From positions 19,414,777 through 19,478,776 of the forward strand of contig NC_051141.1 of the NCBI RefSeq assembly GCF_014839805.1: DNA of 64,000 nt, in the 5' to 3' direction. Source of the DNA: Manduca sexta (lineage: Eukaryota; Arthropoda; Insecta; Lepidoptera; Sphingidae). The notes under the pieces were generated by a model. It did no database searches and was not told where the DNA came from. It saw only the letters and a program-made list of their open reading frames with translations. Below, piece by piece: positions 32,050 through 43,451 of the stretch (the stretch's first letter is position 1; every line of letters begins with the position of its first letter). The translations under genes and the position numbers were made by a program.

Positions 32050-32669
32050 AATAAAAATAATTTTAACAAAAAATTAAACCGCCTTCAAAAACCACTCAAA
32101 ACCAAAAAATAATTTCACATAACAAGTATATATTGGATACCAATTTTGGAGTCGGTGCCTAATTAAAATTGCTAGTTAAGCTAGATAAATACATTAACGA
32201 ATATACGAAAACAATGTGCTGCCAGCGTACAAAGTTAGCAAGTCAGATCGTCACCGGAGATAAACACATCGCCGCAGCACAGCAAATGGAAGCTATTAAG
32301 GAAATATTTAAATTTGTGAACTGTACACTACCCAAATTCTTCCCCTGTTACATATAGCTGGTCAAATGTGGGTGTATTACACTCCCTGCCTCGAAAAAAG
32401 AGGAAATAAAAAGATGAAACACCATACATGTGCTTGGTATTACACCTTTCACTGTGTATGCTGTAGTACACGCAAACCTACTCCTTTTAATTGATTTGAA
32501 AGAAATTTAGCTCATAGACGGACTATGCAACAAATATAGCTAACTAGCAATTTTAATTAGGCACCGACTCCAAAATTGGTATCCAATATATACTTGTTAT
32601 GTGAAATTATTTTTTGGTTTTGAGTGGTTTTTGAAGGCGGTTTAATTTTTTGTTAAAATTATTTTTATT
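32050..32669. mobile_element. Foldback element with about 129-bp inverted arms
   Basis: Left arm 32050-32178 and right arm 32541-32669 read as reverse complements of each other over the full length by eye. They enclose about 360 bp of unrelated sequence. The outer end is 'aaataaaaataattttaac' and the inner end is 'gctagtta'. Near the outer end is 'taaaccgccttcaaaaacc'. The interior has a 62-residue frame (32169-32357) with no recognised domain, so the element is likely non-autonomous. No clear target duplication is visible in the A/T-rich flanks. It begins about 40 bases after the dimeric satellite. Confidence 0.8.
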
Positions 32670-32906
32670 TCATATGTATAGATTGGAGGATATTTAACTT
32701 TAGTATTAGAAAATTACAGTACTTATAACTATGTTATGTATGTAATAACGCTAAAGAGTTAAGCACATCACAACGGAAGGTTCATTGACCCATCAATTGA
32801 GCAACAGGTTTATGCAGCTCAGCCACCATTACATAATATTGTTAGTTACCTAGACTGTATCTGGATTTTAGGCTTCCAGACCATTTTATTTCTGACCTCT
32901 AGGAAA

Positions 32907-33219
32907 ACTAGTGGTAGGTCTCTCATATGTGAGAACTGAGAGTCTGCCAGGGTAGATACCGTCGTAATGTCTATTTCTGCCGCCAAACAGCTGTGTGTAG
33001 TCTGTTGTGTCCTGGCTTGAAGGACATTGTAGCCAGTGTAATTACTGGACATAATAAGACTTAACATCTCATGTCTCAGGATGGCGAGCGCAGTAGAATA
33101 CCAAACAATGCTTTGTAATTCAAGGTATTGGATGGTGTTTCTTCTGTTTATGGGCGGCCGCATTACTTATCATCAGACATACAGCAAACTCGTCTCGTCT
33201 TTCAAATCAATAAAAAAAT
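32907..33219 (+). repeat. LINE-type 3' tail, family 1 (full-length copy)
   Basis: Plus-strand full-length copy from 'ctagtggtaggtctc' to 'caaatcaataaaaaaa'. It contains the open frame starting 'MASAVEYQTMLCNSR', shared with other copies. Confidence 0.8.
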
Positions 33220-33224
33220 ACACC

Positions 33225-34680
33225 AAGAGGATTCTAAGAAAATTCCTGGCAAAATATAGTACTTTTGGGAAACAGCGTGCGTGCAGATAGGAATGTTGGA
33301 ATCAGGCCATCTGACTTCATTACCCGAAGTTATAGCCAAATATGTGTGGGTAAAGATCATCCAAAGTATTTTTATGAAACATAGAGCCAGGTAACCTATA
33401 CTCTATCTCCCTCGCACTCGTGCCCACCATCACCCATTTCAGGCAACGACCTTGCACGCGATTGGCTGGTTTATAACAAATTCCACAATATTCCAGGAAA
33501 TGAGGTTTGTGATTGGCCAGTACTCGGAGGTATCGATTAATAATATAGGTCAGCGGGTTGCGATTTCAAAATAAAGCCTTATGTTAATGGTTATAAACTA
33601 TAAATTCGAACGCGTGCCCTTAAGAATATGAGCTAGTGTGTGTTTTTATATTTCAAGCAACACAACACATGCACGGTTACAAACTTTTTATAACTTTTCT
33701 CGTAATAGAGGCTAAGCTATACTTTAGGCCTCATTCTCCTATACATCCCCACCTTACGACCAAGTCTTGCACATGTCCGAATCAAAATTCAACAAGAAAT
33801 CATAAGCCTATTTTTTATCAGCCAGTACATTTTTTTAGCTTTAGTATTAACCTCAGTTGTTTGATAAATATAATTATTTGTATTATTTACGAAATAATAG
33901 GAACTTACAATATAAGCAAATGTACTCCGAAATTTAACAAATAGATTGTTAGATTATTATTTAACACTTTATTAATACAAAATAAATACTGTCATTACAG
34001 CTACATTGGCTAACTAATTAGATGAGTGGGGTTGACAAGTAAAGCTAGCTTTCAAATGGTATTGTTTAATCTTGGATGTAAACAAGATCATGTTGGAGTC
34101 ACGTGTTGTGTCCTCAGGTAAGAGGTTAAGTACATAAGGAATTTATTTAGAGTAATATCACCATAAATGTTATATACTTAAAGCACCATCAATTTATTTG
34201 ATGACGTAGACCTCGGCTGATAAATATTATTTAGAATATTAGATAGTTATTAAGATATTTATTACATTAATTTAATATACTATGTAACATCGTACTAGAT
34301 TCGGCGTTCCGAACATTCACTGTGTTCAACTGAATTGAACAGAATTCGTCTGCGAACATATTGTATTGTTGTTACATAGGCGGTCGTAAATTCTCGGACT
34401 GACTTGTTATATGCGCTGCATCCTATGATCATCATTAGATCCCCTGTTCACTTTGTAGGCGGACGTTCAGCGGTGAGCTTGCTGGACGTAACCTTCGTAC
34501 TAAGTTATGTATACCTGGAAATACTTGCAGCAATATATTGTAAAAACTTACAACCGAGTTTACATGCAATATTTTAATAATACATGCGACTCGCATCAAG
34601 TAAAACAACAGATAATTAAACTGTTTTAAACGGTAAAAATCACTTGTGGAACTTCTGAAAGTTTTCTTGACAATCTAAAC
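33225..34680. other. AT-rich non-coding stretch
   Basis: No gene is supported. The 102-residue frame at 33636-33944 has random-looking composition and no domain. The block at 34290-34345 is the inverted partner of 19238-19290. Confidence 0.45.
34290..34345 (-). repeat. Short dispersed repeat, inverted partner of 19238
   Basis: The minus strand reads 'gttcaattcagttgaacac' and 'gtgaatgttcggaacgcc', then 'gaatctagtacg', matching 19238-19290 with few changes. Confidence 0.6.
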
Positions 34681-34687
34681 CCCGCTC

Positions 34688-34866
34688 TTTTTTTTTTTTT
34701 TTTTTTTATTTATTTATTTTTTTTTTAACGTAGGTAAATCATCACATGACTATCTCCCGCCTTGGGATGGGCGGGAGGTCGTGTCAGACTTCTACTGACT
34801 AAAAACCTACGGTGTTCCCATCCTTTGCCTATGTGCCTCGGTCCAAGATCCGATGGCATTGAAAGC
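34688..34866 (-). repeat. LINE 3' tail with poly(A), second family
   Basis: A long T-run (34688-34727) on the plus strand is followed by 'gtaggtaaatcatcacatga', 'tctcccgccttgggatgggc' and 'ctactgactaaaaacctacg'. I recall this as the 3' UTR and poly(A) of a moth LINE read on the minus strand. Confidence 0.6.
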
Positions 34867-35119
34867 AATTAATGACCCACAAATCAATAGTACGTTAAAC
34901 ACCTGCAAGAATCCACGTTACCTACACAGTTACGAAACAATTATAATATTGTTAGAATACGTTGGCCAATATTTTATCCAATAACAAAATTCTTGCGTAA
35001 ATTGAACCGGTGTTTAGGTGAGATTAGAAATTGACCGGTAAAATATGATACATTGTATAACATCACGCGTATGGTTTGCGGATAAGCTGAGGCTATAAAG
35101 GTGGAGTATTCTTTTGGTT

Positions 35120-35427
35120 TTTTTTTGGTTATTGCTTTGTCTGATGAGACGAGCTTGCCGTTCGCTTGATGGTAAGCGATACGACCGCCTATAAACAGTA
35201 GAAACATCATACAACGCCTTGAATTACAAAGTATTGTTTGGTATTCCACTGCGCTCGCCATACTTAGATATGAGATGTTAAGTCTTATTATGTCCAGTAG
35301 TTACACTGTCACAGTCTTTCAAACTGGAACACAACAATGACTACACACTACTGCTTGGCGGCAGAAATAGATATTGCGGTGGTACCTACCCAGGCAGACT
35401 CTCACATATGAGAGACCAACCACCAGT
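35120..35427 (-). repeat. LINE-type 3' tail, family 1 (full-length copy)
   Basis: Minus-strand full-length copy. 'actggtggttggtctctcat' is at its 5' end near 35427, and the A-rich 3' end is near 35120. It holds another 'MASAVEYQTILCNSR' frame. Confidence 0.8.
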
Positions 35428-35507
35428 TAATAAAAAAAATGTGTCGTAGGTGCGAATTATATCGATATCATATTAATAACACTGTGCAATTCAAGTGTGT
35501 TTTATAA

Positions 35508-35715
35508 AACACTAGCATTTGCTCAGCTACCGCTGGTCAAAAATTTTCTCCGGGACAAAAGTCCCGCTTTCTATTTTCCCGGAATAAAAATTAGCCTATA
35601 GCACCCGGGGATAATGTAGCTGCCCATCAGTGAAAAAATATCAAAATCGGTCTTGTAGTTCCTGAGATTAGCGCGTTGAAACAAACTCTTTAGCTTTATA
35701 TATTAGTACAGATAT
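35508..35715 (+). repeat. Helitron-like 'ctagcatttgctcagc' repeat
   Basis: Starts 'actagcatttgctcagctac' and runs through 'gggacaaaagtcccgctttc', 'aaaatatcaaaatcggtc' and 'gttcctgagattagcgcgtt', ending 'tttatatattagtacagata'. It serves as the reference copy for the elements split by Bel/Pao and by the hAT MITE. Confidence 0.6.
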
Positions 35716-36043
35716 AAGTTCGATTGCGTCGAATCTATATGTAAATACGTGAATAAAAAACGATATATCCCTTTTTCACATTACGGAGTGTGAGATTTGG
35801 GATGATTAAAGTCTATATAGAGAGGTGCAGAAAAATAAAATTTATGTACGTTACAAATATTTATATTAAATACGACGCTCTAGCTTCGACGACTAATAGT
35901 ATAATTCATACTATCAAAATTATAAATGAACTAAAATAATATTAAATTTTGAACATTAAGTCGAAAAAAATAGTAAATGATTATAGCAGAATAAGCCTCA
36001 TATTTTTTTTAAAGTTACTATAAATTTAAGTTATAAGTTACTT

Positions 36044-36140
36044 GATAAAGGTGGCAGGAACGCGCTGAATGCAGGCCTTCGACAGGTCCGTCTGGAAGTC
36101 TTTGGGGGAGGCCTATGTTCATCAGTGGACTGTTATTGTT
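36044..36140 (+). repeat. LINE ORF C-terminal remnant, RTE-like (short)
   Basis: 'gggggaggcctatgttcatc' followed by 'agtggactg' matches the 'EAYVQQWT' coding end of 13136-13300. It is decayed. Confidence 0.5.
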
Positions 36141-36149
36141 ATTATTTAA

Positions 36150-38545
36150 CAAAAGGCATAGCACAGAACTCAATCAATATAAACAATACTTAATCACTAA
36201 ATTACATTAAGACTAGATTGTCTTCCTTAAACCTATGCCCTAATAATTATACTACGGAAACGACTCTACAAAAAACAATTAACAATATAAACATTTGCTT
36301 ATACTTACGTGAGTTATATAAACACAAATTGTACCGAAACTAAATTGTACTACCTATAAACTACTTTATGTGGCTGATGATAATGATGTAAAGTTACTAT
36401 TAACCATTTTATCTGATATGCATAGTACGTAGGGGAGACATGGTGGTTACAAGGGAGACGTTAGCAATTTCTAAATTTACTGTTTAACAACTGTTTTCCT
36501 TAAATTTCTGGACACTTCATAGGATAATAAGGTTCAATATCATGCGCTTTATCACCCTTAAAATGAAAGGAATAGAGAAAAAGGAAAGATATTGAATGTC
36601 TAGAAATCTTATTATGATATGAATTGTCATATCAAACTGGAACTTCACGTAAGAATTTCGCGACACGCCGGTCAGACCAAGCTGTTGGAGCATAATTTTA
36701 AGAAATTAATATTTAAAATATTATGAAAAAAAATCTCAGTAGCGTAAATTTTTTTTTCTGGAACACAAGTTTTGAGTTATAATTATATTATAAAACTTTA
36801 AGCTATTTTGTATACCTGTTTTGTGTGTAATAAATAAATAAATAAATAAAAAAAAACGAAAATTGATTAAAACTTATATGTAGCCACAAAAGTAGTTGGA
36901 ATTTTTAAAACACTTCAACACGTTCTTTACATTAACTTCGAAATATTCGTTTTAATTTATCTAAAATATAATAAACTTTGTAAACAATATTTTAGTGAGA
37001 AAAACATCTGTTGATACACAAATTAAGAGCCGATTTGAAATATGTACTAGTTCAGCTACATTTGGGGCTGACTGTACCATATTTGTTAACAGTAAATTCG
37101 CTCCACTTTCAAATAAGAATGCATACCGGCATAGTGGTCCACGTGTGTCGCGTTCCGGGATCAGCCGGTCTATATCCGCTCAAATAGGCGACTAATGCAG
37201 ACATATTCAGACATTTTTAGTCTTACTTATAAACTCGTTTTAGCGTTAAGAGCTGTCAAAACATCATCGGTTCTTAGTTTAAACCTTATTAGGAGGCTTA
37301 ATGGCGGGTTTTGATTTACAGCTGAAATTTTGTTTTAACTAAGCATAGCAGTGCGAAATTTTTATAAGTAAGACTATACGTTTTGTTAGATAAAACTATT
37401 TTACGGATTTATCGATTAGATCTTCAATAAGTATTAATTCATCTTTTTGTACATACATTCAATTTAAAAGGCAAACACACGTGAGTAAATTGAAACATTT
37501 GTTTTGGAATGTGTCGCGTCATGCCCGGCCGACAATTTTAGCGCGATCGCCACGCCGAATACAAATAATGCTGACCACGTAAACTAACGCGTGACTGGAC
37601 ATTTCATAACCGCCTCATTAGTCCACTGGCGCGACTGTTCGGTCCTTGGTTCGATTTCGAGATGCGGCAATTGTTTTCTAATTTCAAATTAGGATACCGA
37701 ATTCTTTGTCGCATTTTTTTAAATCTGCTATTTATAGACAAGATGACAAGTCAGTAATTACTGATAGACAATGTACGAGTTACCGCACATTTATATTGAT
37801 TCATTTTAGCATATGTCACTTAGCATTATACAAAATATATTTTGTCGGTTAGTTGCAATTAAAATTCTCACTAGAACGTTTGTTATATCATTAGTAAATT
37901 GTTCCCGTATCATCCCGTATTATACCCATGTTATGTATGCGCACGCATAGTACACTACATGATGGACAATAGTTTATTTTATTTTATTTATTTATTTAAG
38001 AATATATGGAATATAATAAATACAATGTCGTAGTATTTATACAATTAACAATGTGACGTCCCTCTTCAATTATAGGAGACCACAGCATGTTGATAAGTGA
38101 GACTGAGATAAAAGACTATGAAAGAAATTAATGTGAAACTCTCCTATATATTTAAAAAACATCACATTGTTGACAGTTCGAAATAATTGGACACAAAAGT
38201 ACATCGATACCTTGACAAACGAACAAAAAATACTGAATATTGTATTCTGACGGACAATGATAGTAACTGCGTGACATGCGGATCATATTCGGTTTTGTTT
38301 CCTTTGTTTGTACGTCAGTTTGTTTATATTAAATGTAATGACATAAATAATATTGAATTGCTGAATACCCGCGAATTGGTTACAAAAAACAAGAAAGCTT
38401 ATGTGATAGGAAAACCTATTGTGAAACCCAACCCATAAAGGCTGTTTATAAATTTCCATTAAAATATTTTTCGTAATATATTAAAACACATTTATAACGT
38501 TACTTCCTGAGCAAGGAAAGGAATACCATACGCTTTTATCCCGAA
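36150..38545. other. AT-rich non-coding stretch
   Basis: No gene is supported. It contains an (AATA)n run near 36830-36850, a tRNA-like B box ('cttggttcgatttcgag') at about 37650 that may be a SINE remnant, and a possible LINE tail with 'tttattttatttatttattt' near 37980. The 83-residue frame at 38187-38438 starts without a clear ATG context and has no recognised domain. Confidence 0.4.
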
Positions 38546-38548
38546 TAA

Positions 38549-38880
38549 GCGGCGATAGCCTAGTTGGGTGTGGAACAGACTGCCAAGACGAATGTCCGCA
38601 GGTTCAAATCCCAGGGACACACACCTCTGATCTTTCTAAAAAAAATCATGTGTGTATTCTGTGTGAATTTATCGTCCGCTGTAACGGTGAAGGAAAATAT
38701 CGTGAGAAAACCTGCACATCTGAGAAGTTCTCTATAGGAACTTCGAAGGTGTGTGAAGTCTACCAATCCGCACTAGGCCAGCGTGGTGGACTAAGGCCTA
38801 ATCCCTCTCAGTAGTAGAGGAGGCCCGTGCTCAACAGTGGGCAAGTATATAATACTGGGCTGATATTATTTATAATTATA
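38549..38880 (+). repeat. SINE-A, full-length copy
   Basis: The tRNA-like head has an A box 'tagcctagttggg' and a B box 'ggttcaaatccc'. The body contains 'acacctctgatctttct', 'gtaacggtgaaggaaaatat' and 'ctataggaacttcgaagg', and the 3' end 'gtgggcaagtatataatac' is followed by a (TTAT)-rich tail. Other copies are at 3915, 9400, 11776, 12309, 43656, 48705, 51487 and 57268. I recall similar SINEs from butterflies and moths but do not assign a database name. Confidence 0.85.
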
Positions 38881-38881
38881 T

Positions 38882-39103
38882 TTATCCCGAAGGGATAGAC
38901 AGAGTTGCAACCGGGGCACCCCATATTCGCCGTATATTTTCCGTCATATGAGATGATAGCGGGCGAGCCTCTAGCTATATCAGGCACAAATTCAAGACTC
39001 CAGGCTGAAACTGAATAATTAAACCCAAACATCACTTTTCCCGACCTGGGATTCGAACCAACCTTAGAGCGATATCGATCAGCGCACATAATGTATTGTA
39101 CCG
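38882..39103 (-). repeat. SINE-B, near full-length copy
   Basis: Minus-strand copy directly behind SINE-A: 'tatcccgaagggatagacag', 'gatagcgggcgagcctctag', 'atatcaggcacaaattcaag', with the B box complement at 'cctgggattcgaacc'. The head is partly diverged. Confidence 0.7.
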
Positions 39104-39565
39104 TGACATTCAGCCAATCTGAAAATTTTTATGAATTTGACGGGGAGTAAAAAAACACGTGGTAAGAATCCCTAGCACTACACGTAACGTCAATACACGA
39201 CATTCTTATGCCACTATGGCCATCCAAAGCAGGGTTGATGATTACAAATATAACATATATTAAAAATATTGTGAGAATTATACTTAAAAATTAACTATCA
39301 CCCACAGAAACCAGCGACAGATCAAGGAGAGAGAGATTGGACCTCTCTCCACACGTTAGACCAAGGGGCTGGGACGGTTTTCCCCACGTTACTTGGCCCG
39401 TGCCCTGCGTAAGGCGCGTGGTCATGTGACATCTAAACAAGGTTGTGTTGCATCGCCCATAAGTATTCAAAGCAGCCCCGCGGCTCCTGTGATGTGCTTA
39501 CGTTACGCTCCGAACTTGACCCACATGCCACATGCCGTGACCTTGATTTGCCATCAATATTACAC

Positions 39566-39635
39566 ACACTCACGCCTTTCACCCCGAAGGGTAGGCAGAG
39601 AGAAACAGAGCCCGCTTTTCACGTATCACGCTTTA
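39566..39635 (-). repeat. SINE-B 3' end fragment
   Basis: 'ctttcaccccgaagggtagg' and 'cagagagaaacagagcccg' match the SINE-B 3' end read on the minus strand. Confidence 0.5.
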
Positions 39636-39639
39636 TTAG

Positions 39640-40370
39640 GATATATAATTACAATACTAGATTCCAGATAGAATAACCAAATATGATCTGACAAGGAGTT
39701 TGAAACCAAAATCGTAGTAGTCAATAATCTAAATAATCGAGGAGTTTTTAAAGTAAGAATAACTAAATTAGATATGCTCGGCGAGTCGGATCTTTGTGCG
39801 AACGAATGTATTAAACAAATTGTATTCTTAAGTAATTGACAAGTCTTTTGACAATAAATTTCTACGTTTTTAATTGTTAACGCAACGAAAGAGTAGCATA
39901 TGAACAGAAGTATATAAGCCAGTGCTGCGCTGTGCCATCTTAAGATATCTCTTGAAATACGTGTGATAATTACACAATAAAAAAATAACAATCATAAGTT
40001 CAATTTAAACGTATTTAAACCGTTTAAATTTAAATCACTTTTTTAATAACAGGAAATCCTTATAATTAAGAATAAATTGTTTATAAAACAGTAATTAATA
40101 ACAAAGGTTTCACCTTAATGTTGATAAATTGTAACTCATCTAAATTCGACTGCCTCATGCCTCCAAGATACATGTTGCGGTTAAAATATAAACAAACTAA
40201 AACTATTTTTTTAATGTCTTAAACTTATCACTTGTGAAACCGAAGCGTATGGCACGCTCTACGTACGTTCTTAGGATCAGCGCGTGTACCCTAACATGTA
40301 TGTCCGATCGTCAGAGTTAATACATATCATTACATTCGCCCACCGCGTTGTAGGCAGAAATGTACCTATT
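39640..40370. other. AT-rich non-coding stretch
   Basis: No gene is supported. The 121-residue minus-strand frame at 39626-39991 has no recognisable domain; its composition follows the local AT bias. Confidence 0.4.
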
Positions 40371-40372
40371 GC

Positions 40373-40641
40373 TTTTTTGATTGCTGTGAATGGCGAGACG
40401 AGCTTGCCGTTCGCCTGATGGTAAGCGATACAACTACCCATAAACAGTATAAACACCTTAAACACTTTGAATTACAAAGTATTGATTTATATACCACAGC
40501 GCTGGTCGTAGAGACAAGAGATGTTAAGTCTCATTATATCCAGTACACTGGCTACAATGTCCTTCAAACCGGAACACTACAGTGCCGCTTGACAGAAATA
40601 GACATGGCGGTGGTACCCAGGCGGACTCTAATAAAGACCAG
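40373..40641 (-). repeat. LINE-type 3' tail, family 1 (near full-length)
   Basis: Minus-strand copy with several internal deletions, for example around 'gctggtcgtagagacaag'. The ends are still recognisable ('cgagacgagcttgccgttcg', 'ggtggtacccaggcgg'). Confidence 0.75.
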
Positions 40642-41496
40642 TAAAGCTGTTTTTCGATAAGTATTTTCGCTTAAACCGCAGTTACATTTCCGAGTAAGTG
40701 AGCTTTGGTCAAACAATCGGACGGGCAAAACAGGGAGCCGCGACAGAATGTACAGTACTTCTACCTCGAATATACACATACGTTGTTATTTCGTTGAAGT
40801 AAATTTATTGTATGGAAATTTGTATAGCGTCCCGTGAGCGGAACAAAAATACGGCAGCGAGAACATGCGCGTGTAAACATCGAATTACTGTGAAACCAAG
40901 ATAACGGTAAACATAGTGTATGGGAATCGGCAGCACGTATTTGTTTTTGTGGCGTATTGTCAACTGTCTATTCTGTATAACGTGTATATTCTTGCTAGTA
41001 CAGTTGTTATGTATAAATTAATTTAGATTTAGGGTTTTTACATTTATTTATTAGAAAAATTAATATAAAACTAAAATAGTAATTATTACTTATAATAAAA
41101 ACTGTACCAATTTACAAAGAGAATAATTTGAATGAAATTAACCAATAATCAAGAACACAAAAATAGCTAGCGAAAAGATTGTGTACGTCCGTCAGATACA
41201 ACAATTAATGACAGCCAAAAAAAAAGATATCGACGACGCAATGGTCCGCGCAAGACACGTTTAACCCAAGAGGATATAATCCTACGTTATAGTTGCAGAT
41301 AAGCCATGCCTCCCGGTCTTCTAGTAATATTTTGCTAATCATAGAATACGTCACACAGAGGCGGGCAGCAGTGACACGCCGCCTTGCCGGCCCGTTCTCT
41401 CTTTGACGAAAGCATTCAAATCTGCATAGGTTTTTCGATTTGAAGTACACACTTAAGTTTATCTATCGATCTATATAATAACAATTAAACATGCAA

Positions 41497-41700
41497 GATA
41501 GCAGTGCTGAGGTCTGGGATTCGATCCCGTGTCCGGCAAAATTATACTGGGTTATTCTACTCAGTATTAGCCCGGAGTCTGGAATTTATACCTGATATAG
41601 CAATAAGCCCTATTTTTATGAGACGAAATACGCACTACGAAAAGCGTGCACCAAGTGCGCTTCTGCCTACCCTTTCGGGGATAAAAAACGTGAGTGTTTG
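41497..41700 (+). repeat. SINE-B, 5'-truncated copy
   Basis: Starts inside the head ('gcagtgctgaggtctggg') with B box 'gggattcgatcccg', then 'tactcagtattagcccggag' and 'cctaccctttcggggataa'. Confidence 0.7.
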
Positions 41701-41799
41701 CTTGGCTGTGTTATATAAATGAAATAGAAATGGGATACTCAGGAGTTGTTGAACGTAGAGATACTGAAGAGTTCTTTAATGGTATTTGCAAGAACTTGT

Positions 41800-41908
41800 A
41801 AATTTTACACACACATTTCACCGAGAGTGATGCTAAGCATAAAACCCAATATCAATTTATCCCCAAGGCACGAACCCGACACGTCGGTCTCACCTCAATT
41901 ATTATGCT
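41800..41908 (-). repeat. SINE-B deletion derivative
   Basis: Contains 'aaacccaatatcaatttatc' and a B-box complement near 'gcacgaacccgacac' in minus orientation, with the central body missing. Confidence 0.4.
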
Positions 41909-41910
41909 TA

Positions 41911-42328
41911 CCCCCTTATTCATAGATGTTATTTATCTTTGGACGGAGCATTGCTGTGCTAACAAGTCTGTTTCTCAGGGCCCTTATTCTGTACGATAGT
42001 GTAAAGGCGTAACGCGGCCGTGTCATGTTATTTTCGAGAAATGTGCGTGAAATGGTATTCTGTAAGCCAAATTTCTATAGCCCTAAACATGATGCGTTGT
42101 GTTACGTGCTTGTTACGCACTGTTAAATTAACGTGCGGGATAGAGAATAAGGCCCCTGCTTTGTTTATCTGACAGCCAACTAGATTAAAGTTGTAACTCA
42201 ATATTAGCCAATAACAACGGCCCTATGTCTACGCACTGCGAAGGCTGCCATGCCATCAGCACTGAGAAACGGTCTCGTTATCACAGCAATGTTCCGTCCT
42301 TAGATAAAAAACGTCTATGAATAAGGGG
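41911..42328. mobile_element. MITE with about 65-bp terminal inverted repeats, interrupted
   Basis: The left end 'cccccttattcatagatg' through 'ggacggagcattgctgtg' to 'tttctcag' is the inverted counterpart of the right end (42265-42328, 'cactgagaaacgg', 'ttccgtccttagata', 'tctatgaataagggg'). Flanking bases give a TA duplication (41909-41910 and 42329-42330), as for Tc1/mariner-type MITEs. There is no coding sequence. Inside, at the inner edge of the left arm, a second MITE (41978-42157) is inserted. Confidence 0.75.
41978..42157. mobile_element. Inner MITE nested in the 41911-42328 MITE
   Basis: The ends 'ggcccttattct.ta' and 'ta.agaataaggcccc' are inverted repeats. The interior holds 'ggcgtaacgcggccgtgtca' and 'gtgttacgtgcttgttacgc'. 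A half copy is at 3000-3110. Confidence 0.65.
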
Positions 42329-42692
42329 TAGTTTTCATTTGTGTTACATAATTTATTTTATAAATAGTTATGATATGTAGGTGTATTTTTATGTTATTAT
42401 TTATAGTTCCGCCAGTTAGCATTGGGTGTACCCTGTTATGGCTGTGTGTGTGTTTTTTTTTTAATATATTATAATGCTGCATGTCAATAATGGCCAATAT
42501 CAATTATTGTGATTTTGTTTTCAATATTTTTAAAATGATTTTTTTGTTAAACATACTTGTACGTGTCACGTAATTTGGGTAAGTATACATTTATATTCGG
42601 ATTCTAACTAGTCATTAGATTCAGTGTATTATAATTTAGATGGTCAATTCTCTTTATTTTAAAGGTATTTTTTTACATTTTTACATATACAT

Positions 42693-42985
42693 TTAAAAAA
42701 AAAAAACATGCATATAAAAATATAAAAAATGTATGACCCTCCGATGGCGAAGCTCAAGACCCAGGCCACCGGCGGTTAGGGATTCAAAGTGAGGAATCTC
42801 CTCACAATGCGCGCCGTGTCCAGCAATACTGCCTTCTGCATCTGGCCTCCGACCCAACGGCCAATTGAGAGCTTCCGAAGATGTTGGTCGAGGCTCTTTG
42901 GTATCAATCCATGCGCAGAAACGACAATCGGGACAATAATTGTAGAGTCCACATCCCACATGTCGGTAACCTCATGTGCCAAGTT
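42693..42985 (-). pseudogene. Non-LTR retrotransposon RT C-terminal fragment
   Basis: On the minus strand, 42776-42982 codes a fragment with 'EVTDMWDVDSTIIVPIVVSA', 'LIPKSLDQHLRKLSI' and 'QKAVLLDTARIVRRFL'. I recall this pattern, E-V-x-x-M-W...P-I-V-V-S-x-x-G-x-I-P...T-x-x-I-V-R-R-F-L, as the C-terminus of a LINE reverse transcriptase common in Lepidoptera. The upstream RT is missing, so this is a 5'-truncated insertion with 3' UTR and A-rich end at 42693-42775. Overlapping frames on both strands are shadows. Confidence 0.7.
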
Positions 42986-43164
42986 TATAATTTAGATTAT
43001 TATTGTCATCTGTTTATTTATTTGAACAGCCAACAGAACAAACACCTTACATAGATTTTTTTAACAATTCGGTAAGTAATTGCTGCAGAGCTGTTTTAAT
43101 TACAGGCTGTCACAGCATGAACATGTTATGTTATTGTTATATGCATGTTTAGTTTTTTATAAAT

Positions 43165-43225
43165 AACTAGCTTAGGTTTGCGGTTTCGCCTGCATGTGAA
43201 AGTTTTTCCTAGATAATAGTCCGCT
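43165..43225 (+). repeat. Helitron-like repeat, left part, split by a hAT MITE
   Basis: 'aactagcttaggtttgcggt' and 'ttcgcctgcatgtgaaag' are the family start. The remainder resumes at 43452 ('tttatattttaatgggaaac', 'ttttcaaaaccgatttaata'). The last eight bases are the left target copy of the MITE. Confidence 0.6.
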
Positions 43226-43451
43226 CAGTGGCGGATTTGCCCTAAGGCGTAGGCCCGGGCCTATGGCGGCCAGATGATAAAGGCGGCAAATCGGGCCAAA
43301 AAAAAAGCACTAATTACTTATTACAAGAAATAACTTAAATGCAAAGTATCTTAATGTATTGAAGGCTCGCGTACCTTATTATTTAGGTGCTGAGAAAGGG
43401 GCGGAACATGGCCTCGGACCTAAAGCGGCTGGGACTGCAAATCCGCCACTG
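43226..43451. mobile_element. hAT-type MITE with 8-bp target duplication
   Basis: A 226-bp element with terminal inverted repeats 'cagtggcggattt' and 'aaatccgccactg' (left end 43226, right end 43451). It is flanked by a perfect 8-bp duplication, AGTCCGCT, at 43218-43225 and 43452-43459. The CAGTG start and 8-bp duplication are diagnostic of the hAT superfamily. It is too short to code a transposase. The 69-residue frame at 43359-43568 crosses its right end and is not a gene. Confidence 0.92.

Noticed and set aside
33636..33944. 102-residue plus-strand frame.
   Set aside because: Low-complexity, AT-driven residues with no similarity to any family I know.
38549..38640. tRNA-like head with A and B boxes.
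   Set aside because: It is the head of SINE-A: it is followed by a conserved body and tail shared with other copies and does not form a complete cloverleaf.
39626..39991. 121-residue minus-strand frame.
   Set aside because: Composition follows the AT-rich background, with no domain, start context or splice support.
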